Source of the DNA: Brevibacterium sp. CBA3109
Lineage (GTDB): Bacteria; Actinomycetota; Actinomycetes; Actinomycetales; Brevibacteriaceae
Direction: 5' to 3'
Assembly: GCF_040256645.1 (NCBI RefSeq)
Contig: NZ_CP158281.1
Coordinates: 3,286,001 to 3,350,000 of the forward strand
Length of the DNA: 64,000 nt
Below the pieces are notes generated by a model. The model ran no database searches. It was not told the origin of the DNA and worked only from the letters and a program-made list of their open reading frames with translations. The position numbers and the translations under genes were made by a program. Below are positions 44,163 through 52,480 of the stretch, one piece after another (the first letter of the stretch is position 1; each line of letters opens with the position of its first letter).

Positions 44163-44722
44163 GTCCATTTTTCCATCCCCTCCATGATGGCAGTTCGGGC
44201 TCTGTGGATACGACCACGCACACTGCCTTCACTGATGCCCAGAGTCATCGCCACCTCGGCGTAGCTGAGGCCCTCCATCTGGTGGAGCACCCAGGTTACC
44301 CGCTGTTCTGATGAAAGCGTCTGGAGAACGTCTGAGAAATGCTGCAGAGCGGTGCGCGCTTCTACGGACTTCTCCACCGATGCCCGCCCGTCCGCGTGGA
44401 TGCTCATGTCGTCGGGATCCTGCGCGTCCGAGGGCCTGGCCATCCTCCGACGCAGCAGATCGGTGCACTTGTTCGATGCAAGTCGGTAGATCCACGTGCC
44501 GAAAGCGGCCGGTTCGGCCAGAGTGTTCATCGACTTCCACGCCTGCACCAGCGTGTCCTGGACAACGTCTTCCGCGTCCTGCCGATCACCGAGCGTGCGC
44601 AGACAGAACCGCAGGAGCGTCATCTCATACCGGTCAACCAACGCCTCGAAGGCATCGATATCGCCCTCTCTCGCGCGCACGACGAGGGTGACGATATCGA
44701 ACCGATCATCGTGCCTTGTCAT
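44159..44722 (-). CDS. ECF RNA polymerase sigma factor
   Basis: This 187-residue sigma-70 family factor has region 2 (FEALVDRYEMTLLRFCLRTL, DRQDAEDVVQDTLVQAWKS, FGTWIYRLASNKCTDLLRRR) and region 4 with the helix-turn-helix GLSYAEVAMTLGISEGSVRG. There is no region 1.1 or 3. I place the start at ATG 44722; the frame continues upstream to 44863 without protein-like content. It is divergent from the Asp23 gene across 162 bp, so this sigma factor probably controls the envelope-stress genes on both sides and itself. Confidence 0.9.
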   Translation of the reverse strand: MTRHDDRFDIVTLVVRAREGDIDAFEALVDRYEMTLLRFCLRTLGDRQDAEDVVQDTLVQAWKSMNTLAEPAAFGTWIYRLASNKCTDLLRRRMARPSDAQDPDDMSIHADGRASVEKSVEARTALQHFSDVLQTLSSEQRVTWVLHQMEGLSYAEVAMTLGISEGSVRGRIHRARTAIMEGMEKWT

Positions 44723-44884
44723 TTCCACATCGTATGCGACCACAGTCGCAGAGAGCACACAAACCGCGCAGCGGAATGTCCATTGTGAACTCGCAAGAGG
44801 AATCTTTGCCGAACATGCGTGAGGATCGTTGACCGTTCGCGTCCGTAGTGATGACAGCACCACCGAAACGATAAGGAACGAAAA

Positions 44885-45352
44885 ATGTCTGTAGACAAGC
44901 AGTCCACCGTTTCCCAGCAGTCCAAGACCGAGGATTCGGTTCGCAGCCCCCTCGTGACCGAAATGGGCAACACCACGATCGCCGAGAACGTCGTCGCCAA
45001 ACTCTCCGGCATCGCCGCACGCGAGGTTCCCGGCGTCTACAGCATGGGCACCGCGGCACGCCGCGCCTTCGACACCCTCACCGACCGCATCCCCGGCTCA
45101 CAGACCAACGTCTCCGGCGGAGTCTCCGTCGAGAAGGGCGAGAAGCAGACCGCGATCGACCTCACCATCGTCGTGGGGTACGGAACCTCGATCGTCGACG
45201 TCGCCGAGGCGATCCGCCGCAACGTCATCCGCGCCGTCGAACAGGGCACCGGACTCCAGATCGTCGAGGTCAACATCGAAGTCACCGACGTCCACCTCCC
45301 CGGTGACGACGATGACCAGCAGAGCACCGGCGACACCGTCGAACTCAACTGA
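44885..45352 (+). CDS. Asp23/Gls24 family envelope stress response protein
   Basis: This 155-residue protein has the classic Asp23 pattern: TTIAENVVAKLSGIAAREVP, GVYSMG, then the beta-rich VSVEKGEKQTAIDLTIVVGY and VNIEVTDVHLPGD. The C-terminal tail is acidic and Gln/Ser-rich. AAGGA lies 10 bases before the ATG. Asp23 proteins are abundant membrane-proximal proteins held to the membrane by AmaP, and an AmaP-like gene is the last of this operon. Loss of Asp23 in Staphylococcus triggers cell-wall stress genes. Confidence 0.92.
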   Translation: MSVDKQSTVSQQSKTEDSVRSPLVTEMGNTTIAENVVAKLSGIAAREVPGVYSMGTAARRAFDTLTDRIPGSQTNVSGGVSVEKGEKQTAIDLTIVVGYGTSIVDVAEAIRRNVIRAVEQGTGLQIVEVNIEVTDVHLPGDDDDQQSTGDTVELN

Positions 45353-45366
45353 GGCGAAGGACAGAC

Positions 45367-45549
45367 ATGTCGAAAACACTCATCGGACTGCTAGTCGGAC
45401 TGACGCTGGGCATCGTTGCGTATTTCGGAGGCTTCCTCGGGTTCCTCATCGTCGCCATCTGCGGCGGATTCGGCCTGGTCATCGGCCTCGTCCTCGATGG
45501 ACGCCTCGATCTCAGCGCGCTCAGTTCGCGCTCGACGACCCGGAGGTAG
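45367..45549 (+). CDS. Small membrane protein of the Asp23 operon (DUF2273-like)
   Basis: This 60-residue protein has two membrane helices (about 4-23 and 25-44) and a short basic tail. ACAGACATG with GGCGAAGGA upstream gives a usable ribosome site. Small two-helix proteins of this size (DUF2273) are standard companions of Asp23 genes in Gram-positive bacteria. The gene lies 14 bp after the Asp23 stop and 4 bp before the next start. Confidence 0.82.
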   Translation: MSKTLIGLLVGLTLGIVAYFGGFLGFLIVAICGGFGLVIGLVLDGRLDLSALSSRSTTRR

Positions 45550-45553
45550 CATC

Positions 45554-45922
45554 GTGGCTTCATCACGTGGTGGCCTCACCATCGCTGACCGGGTCATCGA
45601 GAAGACGGCCTCCCAGATCCTCAAGGGCCTGCCCGGGGTCGGCGGCACGAAGTCAGGCCTGTTCGGGTTCGTTTCGAACGCTGACCTCGACAGCCGCCCC
45701 AGCGTGGATGTGAGGCTTTCCGGTCGCAGCTGCACCCTCGAGGTCCAGTTGGGGCTGACATACCCCTCCCCCATCGCCGAGGCGACCGAATCGGTCCGCC
45801 GTCGCCTGAGCACCGATGTCGAAGCTCTCACAGGAGTCAGCGTGCGCCAGGTCGACGTCGCGGTCAAATGGCTCAGACCCCAGCTCTCGGGATCCGGAAA
45901 CTCAGTGAGGAACCTGCAATGA
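45554..45922 (+). CDS. Asp23/Gls24-like protein, third rightward-operon component
   Basis: This 122-residue protein contains LTIADRVIEKTASQILKGLP, then VDVRLSGRSCTLEVQLGLTY, VRRRLSTDVEALTGVSVRQV and VDVAVKWLRP. That is the order of helix and strands seen in Asp23 proteins. The start is the GTG at 45554, with GGAGGT 7 bases upstream; the frame extends to 45416 only as a shadow of the previous gene. The stop overlaps the next start by 4 bp. Confidence 0.82.
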   Translation: MASSRGGLTIADRVIEKTASQILKGLPGVGGTKSGLFGFVSNADLDSRPSVDVRLSGRSCTLEVQLGLTYPSPIAEATESVRRRLSTDVEALTGVSVRQVDVAVKWLRPQLSGSGNSVRNLQ

Positions 45923-46488
45923 GTCCACGCCTGTTTCGGGCACGTCCGGCACGCGTCGTCCCTGCCGTCATCGTCGCCATCCTCATCCTGGCCATTGGCG
46001 CGGGCCTCGCCTGGGCCGCGATCGCCGCAATTTCCGTCGGCGGATCTGGGGACTCGGCACTATCGTCCGGGTTCTCCGTATTCAACGACTTAGGTGCCGC
46101 ACAGTGGGGCGCCGCGGCGATCATCGCCGTTGGAGTCGTCCTGGTGGTCCTGGGACTGATCTTCACGATCGCGGGAATTTCTCCCGGCGCCAAGCGCTTC
46201 GCCGGCTACCGTGCCGAGGCGCCCGAGCACATCGCACGCTTCGAGGTCGTTCTGCCGACGACGGCACTGTCGAACCTGGCTGCTGCCGCCGCAGACTCCG
46301 TCGACGGCGTCTCGAGCGTGCGCGCCTCGTCCAATGCGTCGTCGACGAACGTCACCTTCTCCACTCCCGTGCGTGACAATGACCAGATCCGCACAGATGT
46401 CGATGCCGCTGTCGCACAGCGTTTCAGCCAGATCGCATTCGACCGCACGCCGACAGTCAAGGTGCGCACACTGAGGAGGCAGGCGTGA
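45919..46488 (+). CDS. DUF6286-type membrane protein of the Asp23 operon
   Basis: This 189-residue protein has two membrane helices (about 13-37 and 64-87). A cytoplasmic domain follows (EHIARFEVVLPTTALSNLAA to VKVRTLRRQA) with the pattern of the actinobacterial DUF6286 proteins that accompany Asp23. The ATG at 45919 overlaps the previous stop as ATGA. It probably anchors an Asp23-like complex to the membrane, in parallel with AmaP. The function is inferred from context. Confidence 0.82.
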   Translation: MSPRLFRARPARVVPAVIVAILILAIGAGLAWAAIAAISVGGSGDSALSSGFSVFNDLGAAQWGAAAIIAVGVVLVVLGLIFTIAGISPGAKRFAGYRAEAPEHIARFEVVLPTTALSNLAAAAADSVDGVSSVRASSNASSTNVTFSTPVRDNDQIRTDVDAAVAQRFSQIAFDRTPTVKVRTLRRQA

Positions 46489-47078
46489 GACGCATGGCGG
46501 CAGGGGCCAACAGGACCGGTCTCATCATCGCCGGTCTGCTCTGCCTCGTGGTCGGGCTCGCCGCGCTCTCGATCAGCCTCGGCCTGGCCACAGCCCTTGT
46601 TCCCGGGCTGACCCCCGAGAGCCGGCTGCAGTCTGTCGCCGTCGTCTTCGCACTGCCGTTCTCGGCGGTCATCGCTCTGGTGCTGGCAGTGATCCTCGCG
46701 GTCATCGGCGTCCGCTGGCTCGCCGCACAGGTGCCACGGAAGGATTCCGCCAAACCCCTGCGCATGCAGGAAGATGCCCGAACCGGAGTGACCACAGTCA
46801 ACGCCAATGTCGTCGCTGCGGCTGTGGTCGACGATCTCGATCTCACCCCTGCGGTCGTTGACGCCCAGGCCATCCTGCGAGGAACGGCTCGCAGTCCCGA
46901 GCTCATCCTCCATGTCGATGTCGATGAGCGCGCGGACATCGATGCGGTCGTCAACGATATCGCCGATCGCGTGACCCGCAACTGCAGTCAGGCGCTTGGC
47001 GTCCCGCTGTCCGCTGTGGGCGTGGAGATCGGCATCGCCCGGTCACGTCAGAGGAGGCAGCGCAGTGTCCGACTATGA
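46485..47078 (+). CDS. Alkaline-shock membrane anchor (AmaP-like) protein
   Basis: This 197-residue protein has two membrane helices (about 12-37 and 48-78) and a cytoplasmic alpha/beta domain (TTVNANVVAAAVVDDLDLTP, LILHVDVDERADIDAVVNDI). The layout is that of AmaP, which tethers Asp23 to the membrane. The GTG start at 46485 overlaps the DUF6286 stop as GTGA. It is the last gene of the five-gene rightward operon. The C-terminal tail is arginine-rich. Confidence 0.8.
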   Translation: MRRMAAGANRTGLIIAGLLCLVVGLAALSISLGLATALVPGLTPESRLQSVAVVFALPFSAVIALVLAVILAVIGVRWLAAQVPRKDSAKPLRMQEDARTGVTTVNANVVAAAVVDDLDLTPAVVDAQAILRGTARSPELILHVDVDERADIDAVVNDIADRVTRNCSQALGVPLSAVGVEIGIARSRQRRQRSVRL

Positions 47079-47121
47079 CAACGACACTAGACACAAGGTA
47101 CCCCGATGTGAATGACAAAGA

Positions 47122-47152
47122 CCCCGGGGCGCGTAATCGCGACATCCCGGGG
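47122..47152 (+). terminator. Hairpin after the Asp23 operon
   Basis: CCCCGGG at 47122-47128 pairs with CCCGGGG at 47146-47152, and inside it CGCG-TAAT-CGCG (130-133, 138-141) extends the stem past small bulges. It lies 44 bp after the last Asp23-operon stop. No T-run follows. The rest of 47153-47406 shows no gene or repeat. Confidence 0.6.
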
Positions 47153-47406
47153 CCCTCGCAGCACTCCCCTCGAGTACCCGGACGCATCCCCATACGTCCG
47201 TTGTGTCCACCCGATCCCCACCGGGCGAACACCATTATTGGATCACACATCGATCCTACTTGTAAAGATTGTTCTGCCCCCGTCTGAACCGCGATGGCGC
47301 GGGTCATCTACTCGACGCACATGACAGAAGCCCAGGTCACAGGGCTCATCGAAAATGATTCAAGACTCAACTTCATATGACGGGTCGCAATCCCGCTGCT
47401 GCAATC

Positions 47407-48180
47407 TCAGTGATCGTCTCGTCTGCTGAGAGAGAATCCGGTCGATCCCCAGCGCACCAGAGAGCGGGGAACGAAGCGGGCGATTCTGGCCGCCAGACCA
47501 TAGCTCGCCCCAGGGATCGAGACCACTTTGCCGGCTCGCGCATCGCGCAGGGATGTGGCGACGACCCGCTGCACACTCAGCCAGATCCAACCAGGCCCCG
47601 GTCGTTCGACGCCGAGGCGTTCATGGAAACTGGTCCGGATGAAACCAGGCAGTACGACGGTGACCGTCACCGGAGTGCCGCGCAGCTCACCGGCGAGTGC
47701 CTCGGTGAAGACCAGGGTCGACATCTTCGACGCCGCATACTGCCCCATCGTCGTCAGGGCCGCCATGGATGAGACGTTGATCAGGCCGCCCCTGCCCCTG
47801 GTCCGCATCTCCTTGACCGCGGCCAGGGAGAGTTCGCGCACCGCTCCGGTGAGCACCATGTCCTGGTCCTCGAGTTCCGAAATCTCTGACTCAAGCAGAC
47901 CATGCTTGAGTCCATATCCGGCGTTGTTGATCAGCAGATCGATCCGCGAGGTCTCGATCACGGTGCGGACGAGGTCGATGCCGGATCGGGTGGACAGATC
48001 GGCCACGACAACCTCGGCGTGGGTGCCGTTCTCGGTTTCGATGCTCGTCGCCAGCTCCCGTAGACGGGCCTCATCGCGGGCCACGAGAACGAGGTCATAC
48101 TGATCGGCGGCGAGGCTGAGAGCATAGCCGCGTCCCAGCCCTGAGCTGGCACCGGTGATGAGTGCGCGCGGTCTCGTCAC
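47407..48180 (-). CDS. Short-chain dehydrogenase/reductase
   Basis: This 257-residue SDR has the cofactor motif ALITGASSGLGRGYAL at the N-terminus, NNAGYG near residue 85, the catalytic Ser in INVSSMAALT and YAASK with the active-site Tyr and Lys. The start is the GTG at 48180, which overlaps the thioesterase stop as GTGA; the frame upstream to 48315 is shadow. This looks like the SDR type that works on acyl or steroid-like hydrophobic ketones, but the substrate is not evident. It is co-transcribed with the thioesterase. Confidence 0.88.
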   Translation of the reverse strand: MTRPRALITGASSGLGRGYALSLAADQYDLVLVARDEARLRELATSIETENGTHAEVVVADLSTRSGIDLVRTVIETSRIDLLINNAGYGLKHGLLESEISELEDQDMVLTGAVRELSLAAVKEMRTRGRGGLINVSSMAALTTMGQYAASKMSTLVFTEALAGELRGTPVTVTVVLPGFIRTSFHERLGVERPGPGWIWLSVQRVVATSLRDARAGKVVSIPGASYGLAARIARFVPRSLVRWGSTGFSLSRRDDH

Positions 48181-49001
48181 TTCGCGCCTTGGCCCACACG
48201 CACCGTCAGCGACTGTGCTGCGGTGCCGATCGGCCCGTTCACGTCGCTGAGGACGCTGGTGGTCGCACCGACCCCGGTGGGTCCGAACGCCACCTTCGTG
48301 TCGAAGCCGACCCAACCGGGTTCAGGGACGCGGGTGAGGTGGATGGTGAGGTCGACGTTGGGGAAGAACGTCATCTTCGGGTCTTCTCTCACGGCCAGAC
48401 CATTGGCTGTGTCGACGAGCTTCACGAACGCCGCGGTCGCAGGGTCGTCCTCACCGTCGACGAGGGAATACGGGGTCCGGATCCAGGACCGGGCGAAACC
48501 GGGCCGGGCATCTGGGAACTGGCCGCCGTCGAGCGAGGCGATGAATCCTCCGCCCCACCGCCCAGTGAATGGGGTGACGGGAGCGTCATCGGGGTCCGGC
48601 AGAGTCGGCCACTCGTCGCCGAGGACACTCGCGGTGTCGCTGGGGAGCAGGCGCCAGACCCTGACGTGGACACTCGTGCGCTCACCGTGGCGCATGCTGG
48701 CCTCAATGAGTTCGATGGTCCGACCAGGTCGGATGACGTTGACGTCGATCGTGAACTCGCCCGAATGGATGACGCCGAGGATGTCGAAGCTGACCCGCGA
48801 GACCATCTTGTCCGAGGGCAGTCGGCGTTCGATCTCTGCCAAGACCAGCCCTGCGGCCGGGGCCAGATGCTGCTCGCCCGGCTGCCACGCTCCCTGACTG
48901 TGCAGCGTCGAGACGAAGGTCTCCGGTGCCGTGCGCACATAGTAGGAGTCGGGGCAGGGGGCACCATCGTGGCCGAGGTGTTCGTTGAGTGCTTCAGGCA
49001 T
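48177..49001 (-). CDS. Thioesterase family protein (double hot-dog, TesB-like)
   Basis: This 274-residue protein has two hot-dog halves. The first half includes HLAPAAGLVLAEIERRLPSD and VSFDILGVIHSGEFTIDVNV; the second half ends with VDLTIHLTRVPEPGWVGFDT. The pattern matches actinobacterial acyl-CoA thioesterases of the TesB superfamily, which cleave acyl-CoA to the free acid. It lies directly upstream of an SDR with a 4-bp overlap. The substrate is unknown. Confidence 0.82.
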   Translation of the reverse strand: MPEALNEHLGHDGAPCPDSYYVRTAPETFVSTLHSQGAWQPGEQHLAPAAGLVLAEIERRLPSDKMVSRVSFDILGVIHSGEFTIDVNVIRPGRTIELIEASMRHGERTSVHVRVWRLLPSDTASVLGDEWPTLPDPDDAPVTPFTGRWGGGFIASLDGGQFPDARPGFARSWIRTPYSLVDGEDDPATAAFVKLVDTANGLAVREDPKMTFFPNVDLTIHLTRVPEPGWVGFDTKVAFGPTGVGATTSVLSDVNGPIGTAAQSLTVRVGQGAK

Positions 49002-49153
49002 GACCCCAGATTATCGGTATCGGATCAGCACCGAGGCGCTGGGGCCAGCGAGTGCGCCATCTGGGCTCTTCTGCCTGCTGGCTTCTTCTGCCTGCCGAGG
49101 CCCTTCTGGCTGCCGAGCTTGGGCCTGCCGGCAGGACGGCTTAGGGTGGGAGG

Positions 49154-49945
49154 GTGAGAATCGCGAGCTGGAATGTGAACTCGATCCGCGCCCGACACGA
49201 CAGAATCGGTGCTTGGCTGGATCGCTCCGACGTCGACGTCCTGACTATCCAGGAACTCAAGTGCAAGGACGAACAGTTCCCGAAGGACCTGTTCACCTCC
49301 CGGGGCTATGAGGTCAGCTTCCACGGCCTCAATCAGTGGAATGGCGTGGCAATCGCCTCTCGAGTGGGTCTTGAGGACCCCGAGATAGGCTTCGCAGACA
49401 TCCCTTCGTTCGGCGAAGAGCCCGTGGTCGAGGCCCGTGCCCTGTCAGCCACCTGCGGCGGAGTCAGAGTATATTCTCTCTATGTTCCCAACGGTCGCGA
49501 ACTCGACCATCCGCACTACACCTATAAGCTCGAATGGTATCGGGCACTGACCGCCGACATCTCTGCGCAGCTGCGCGATGCTCCTGATAAGAAGCTCGTC
49601 CTGTGCGGCGACTTCAATGTCGCACCCTTGGATGAAGACGTCTGGGACATGGAGGAGTTCGACGGAGCCACCCACGTGTCCGAACCCGAGCGCCAGGCCT
49701 TCAACACCCTCCTGGGAGCAGGGCTGCGCGAGGTCACCAGGCAGTTCACTCCCGGCCCTGGGGTCTACACCTTCTGGGACTACCAGCGGCTGGCCTTCCC
49801 CAAGAAGAAGGGCATGCGCATCGACTTCGAACTCGCCTCACCGTCCTTGGCGGTCCATGCCACTGGTGCGGAGATCGACCGCGAGGAGCGCAAGGGCAAG
49901 GGGGCGTCCGATCACGCTCCTGTCATCGTCGACTACGAGGTGTGA
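49154..49945 (+). CDS. xthA: Exodeoxyribonuclease III
   Basis: This 263-residue AP endonuclease/3'-5' exonuclease of base-excision repair carries all family motifs: ASWNVNSIRAR at the start, TIQELKCKD with the metal-binding Glu, SLYVPNG, LCGDFNVAPLDEDVW with catalytic Asp/Asn, and GASDHAPVIVDYE with the Asp-His pair. It starts with GTG at 49154, with GGTGGGAGG directly upstream. It is a single-gene unit. Confidence 0.93.
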   Translation: MRIASWNVNSIRARHDRIGAWLDRSDVDVLTIQELKCKDEQFPKDLFTSRGYEVSFHGLNQWNGVAIASRVGLEDPEIGFADIPSFGEEPVVEARALSATCGGVRVYSLYVPNGRELDHPHYTYKLEWYRALTADISAQLRDAPDKKLVLCGDFNVAPLDEDVWDMEEFDGATHVSEPERQAFNTLLGAGLREVTRQFTPGPGVYTFWDYQRLAFPKKKGMRIDFELASPSLAVHATGAEIDREERKGKGASDHAPVIVDYEV

Positions 49946-50254
49946 GCAGCGGCTTCACCCCACGCCTGCGACCGCACCCCACAGCTGCCTCGGCGATCCC
50001 CTGCGGCGATGTCGATCGGTTTTGACGAAACACCACGTCAAAGGTGATCCTGAAGAACATCGAGCCCCTGCTCACTCCCCGAAAAGTCACACAGTCATCG
50101 TTGACCACGGGCTGGGTGAAAATCACATAGCCGTCACATTGGCTGCCAGGATTCGCTCACAGAGCGCAGATACATTACTCCGTGGCAGATAGTCCCCTTA
50201 TCCCCTTAGTCCCATATCGCATTCCCCGCATCCCCGCATCCAAACGTCCCCACT
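49946..50254. other. Intergenic region between exonuclease III and a regulator pseudogene
   Basis: These 309 bp carry no credible gene or strong hairpin. Short C-rich near-repeats (CCCCTTAT, CCCCTTAG; CCCCGCAT twice) lie just before the pseudogene and may be a remnant of its promoter region. Confidence 0.4.
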
Positions 50255-51384
50255 ATGCATGATTGCACTGACCAGGGTGTTCCCGTCCCTCCGACGCCCT
50301 CCTTGCCCGATACCGGCGTCTTTCCCGGCGAGCGCGCGACGACAGCCCACTCTTTCGCGACTCGCCTCGCCGACTTCGCACCCGAGCTGCCCGTCCCCGT
50401 GTGGAAGAGTCTGTTCCGGCGGACGTCTGGCCACCTCCTGGCAGGCCAGGCCGTTCTGCAGGGCGCCGACTCAATGGGACGTGACCTCTCGACAGTCGAT
50501 GCCGACCACTACTCGGATCTCCCTTCCGCAGACGTTCGGACTCAGATCAGATGCCAGGCGCCGGACAGCCCCGAACTGAGGCTTGCCCATCTGACGATCT
50601 TGCGACGGCTCTACGACGCCGAAGATCGACACAGCAAATCACTGTCCCGACGCGCGCTGGGTGCGATAGCAGCCGAGTGGCTGAAGGCCCCGGCCGTCTA
50701 ACACACCGGGGGCTTCGACGAGGTTCTCCTGCAGGTCGCGGATGCCGGAGACTGGAGCGCAATGACAGATCTCTGGGCCAGTCGGGCCAGGAGCTTCAGG
50801 TGGCCCGACCTGCCCAGGAGCTCATCAGCGACAGCCGACGCTTCCAGTCAGCTCCCAGCCGGCTCTGCGAAGCACGATTCCACCTCGAATGTGGGATCAC
50901 CACCATGTTCGTCGGCGACCTCACAGCCAGAGCCCAGCTCCATCTGAGCATCGGGGAACATAGGACCGCGGCGCAGCCGGCGAACAGAGTTCTGTCTCAG
51001 AAGTCACTCGATCTGCATGCCAAGGCCACTGCACGGACGTTTGAGGCCGCCAGCCTGTTGGGCAGCGGAGAACTGGTCGAGTCGGATTCCGCGTTTCTCG
51101 ACGCCCTCGAGTACTGCAGGCTGACTGCCAGTCTCATCCCTGTGGTGCTGGTTCCCAATTCCCTGCGCGATCAGTCGATCCAGTGCAGTTCCAGCGGTGC
51201 CATCGCTCCGGTCTTCGCGAACGACCCTGGCTCCGTTGACGATCCCCATGTCGACGACGCCCACTTCGCCGAAGGTACGGTCAAGAACAAACCGTCGAAC
51301 CTCTACGCGCACCTCGGCGTCCGCAATCGCCGGGATGCGCTGGCTCGCGGCTACGAATACGGGTACCTTCCCTCCGTTGGCTGA
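50255..51384 (+). pseudogene. Decayed LuxR family regulator (stop, frameshift, truncated HTH)
   Basis: The first part (50255-50698) reads as helical protein, including LTILRRLYDAEDRHSKSLSR. An in-frame TAA at 50699-50701 interrupts it, and the same frame then continues with FDEVLLQVADAGDWSAMTDL. By about 50800 the protein-like sequence has moved to another frame (ELISDSRRF, then ARAQLHLSIGEHR and LDALEYCRL), which aligns in style and order with the TPR-like region of the intact regulator at 7032-9296. The end is half of a LuxR helix-turn-helix (FAEGTVKNKPSNLYAHLGVR); the first recognition helices are missing. This is a second dead paralogue of the family. Confidence 0.72.
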
Positions 51385-51505
51385 ATCCTGAGCTGCCTCC
51401 CCGAGGAGAGCGCGCATCATTCGCGAGGAAAGCTTCGTGAGGAAAGCATGGACATCCACCTCGTCTTCTGGTGAAGTTGAAACAGGAGCTAGGAAGGTGA
51501 CGAGG

Positions 51506-52423
51506 ATGTCAGCAACAGTCCGCGAACTGGTCGACGAAGCCTACGAGAGGCGCGAGTCGACGTGGAGGGCCGCCCTGGAGACGGTCAACGATTGGGTCGA
51601 GGCCGCGTGCTCGGGTTCCGCGCTGTTGTCGGGCGAGAGAGTCACCGTCGGCAGCGGACGCATCAAAGACCGGCTTCGGGCCGGGGAGAAGCTGCGTCGG
51701 AAGCTCGCCGATGCCAATGACGAGATCCATGAGGCCGTCGAGGTCGAGAACCAGGTCATCGATGTCGTCGGTGCCCGTGCTGTATGCCGCACCGAGCGTG
51801 AGCAGACTGCACTGTGGGACCTCCTCACCGACAGCAATGACGAATCGAATCTCTCCGTCGCCGAGGTGCGGGACTATTCCGCCCAGCCCAAACCCTCCGG
51901 TTACCGTGGGCGCCATCTCATCATCGAAGTTCCCTTCGACGCCGAGCCGTCGGTGCTCGTTGAACTGCAGCTGCGCACAGTCATGCAGGATGCGTGGTGC
52001 GTGCTCGCCGAGGAACATCTGTTCAAACCCGGTCAGGCATTGAAATCAGATGCCCAGCAGGAGCGGCTCTCCGTCGTCCTCTCCGGGCTTCTGGCCCAGG
52101 CCGATGTGGTTGCCGGTTATATCGCCGACGATGTCGGTGCCTATCTGGGAATGGGGAACGCCTCACCGCCCCGGACGGTCACGAACGTCGAGGCCACAGC
52201 TGAGGTCCCGTCGATGGAGGTCACCATCCGCGAGCTCAATCATTCCTATGTCCTCGCCGCCGACGAGGTCGGTCGGCACGGGATCATCCGCTTGGAGAAC
52301 CTGGGACTCACGCCGCAGAATCCCGAGAGATCGGCCTTCCCGAACCGGGGTGACAAACTGCAGGTGACGATGGATGAGTCGAACACCACCCGCTACTTCA
52401 TCCCGGTCGCTTTGCAACGCTGA
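51506..52423 (+). CDS. RelA/SpoT-type nucleotidyltransferase (small alarmone synthetase-like)
   Basis: This 305-residue protein lacks the HD hydrolase domain and the ACT/TGS regions of full-length Rel. The synthetase-like motifs are RIKDRLRAGEKLRRKL, VIDVVGARAVCR, VRDYSAQPKPSGYRGRHLII and VELQLRTVMQDAWCVLAEEH. The last 100 residues are a separate region (TIRELNHSYVLAADEVGRHG). The ATG at 51506 has AGGAAGG 8 bases upstream. Family members transfer pyrophosphate from ATP to GDP/GTP, or, in toxic relatives, to tRNA. Which reaction applies here cannot be decided from sequence. It sits alone behind a pseudogene. Confidence 0.8.
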   Translation: MSATVRELVDEAYERRESTWRAALETVNDWVEAACSGSALLSGERVTVGSGRIKDRLRAGEKLRRKLADANDEIHEAVEVENQVIDVVGARAVCRTEREQTALWDLLTDSNDESNLSVAEVRDYSAQPKPSGYRGRHLIIEVPFDAEPSVLVELQLRTVMQDAWCVLAEEHLFKPGQALKSDAQQERLSVVLSGLLAQADVVAGYIADDVGAYLGMGNASPPRTVTNVEATAEVPSMEVTIRELNHSYVLAADEVGRHGIIRLENLGLTPQNPERSAFPNRGDKLQVTMDESNTTRYFIPVALQR

Positions 52424-52480
52424 TTCGCCTCGGCGAACGGGATGCGTCCTCAGTCGCCAGACCGACTAGACTTGTTTTCC

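Noticed and set aside
44723..44884. Candidate ECF promoter GGAATC (44799-44804) with CGTT (44827-44830)
   Set aside because: The spacing of 22 bases is too long for known ECF promoters. The shared promoter must be here but I cannot place it.
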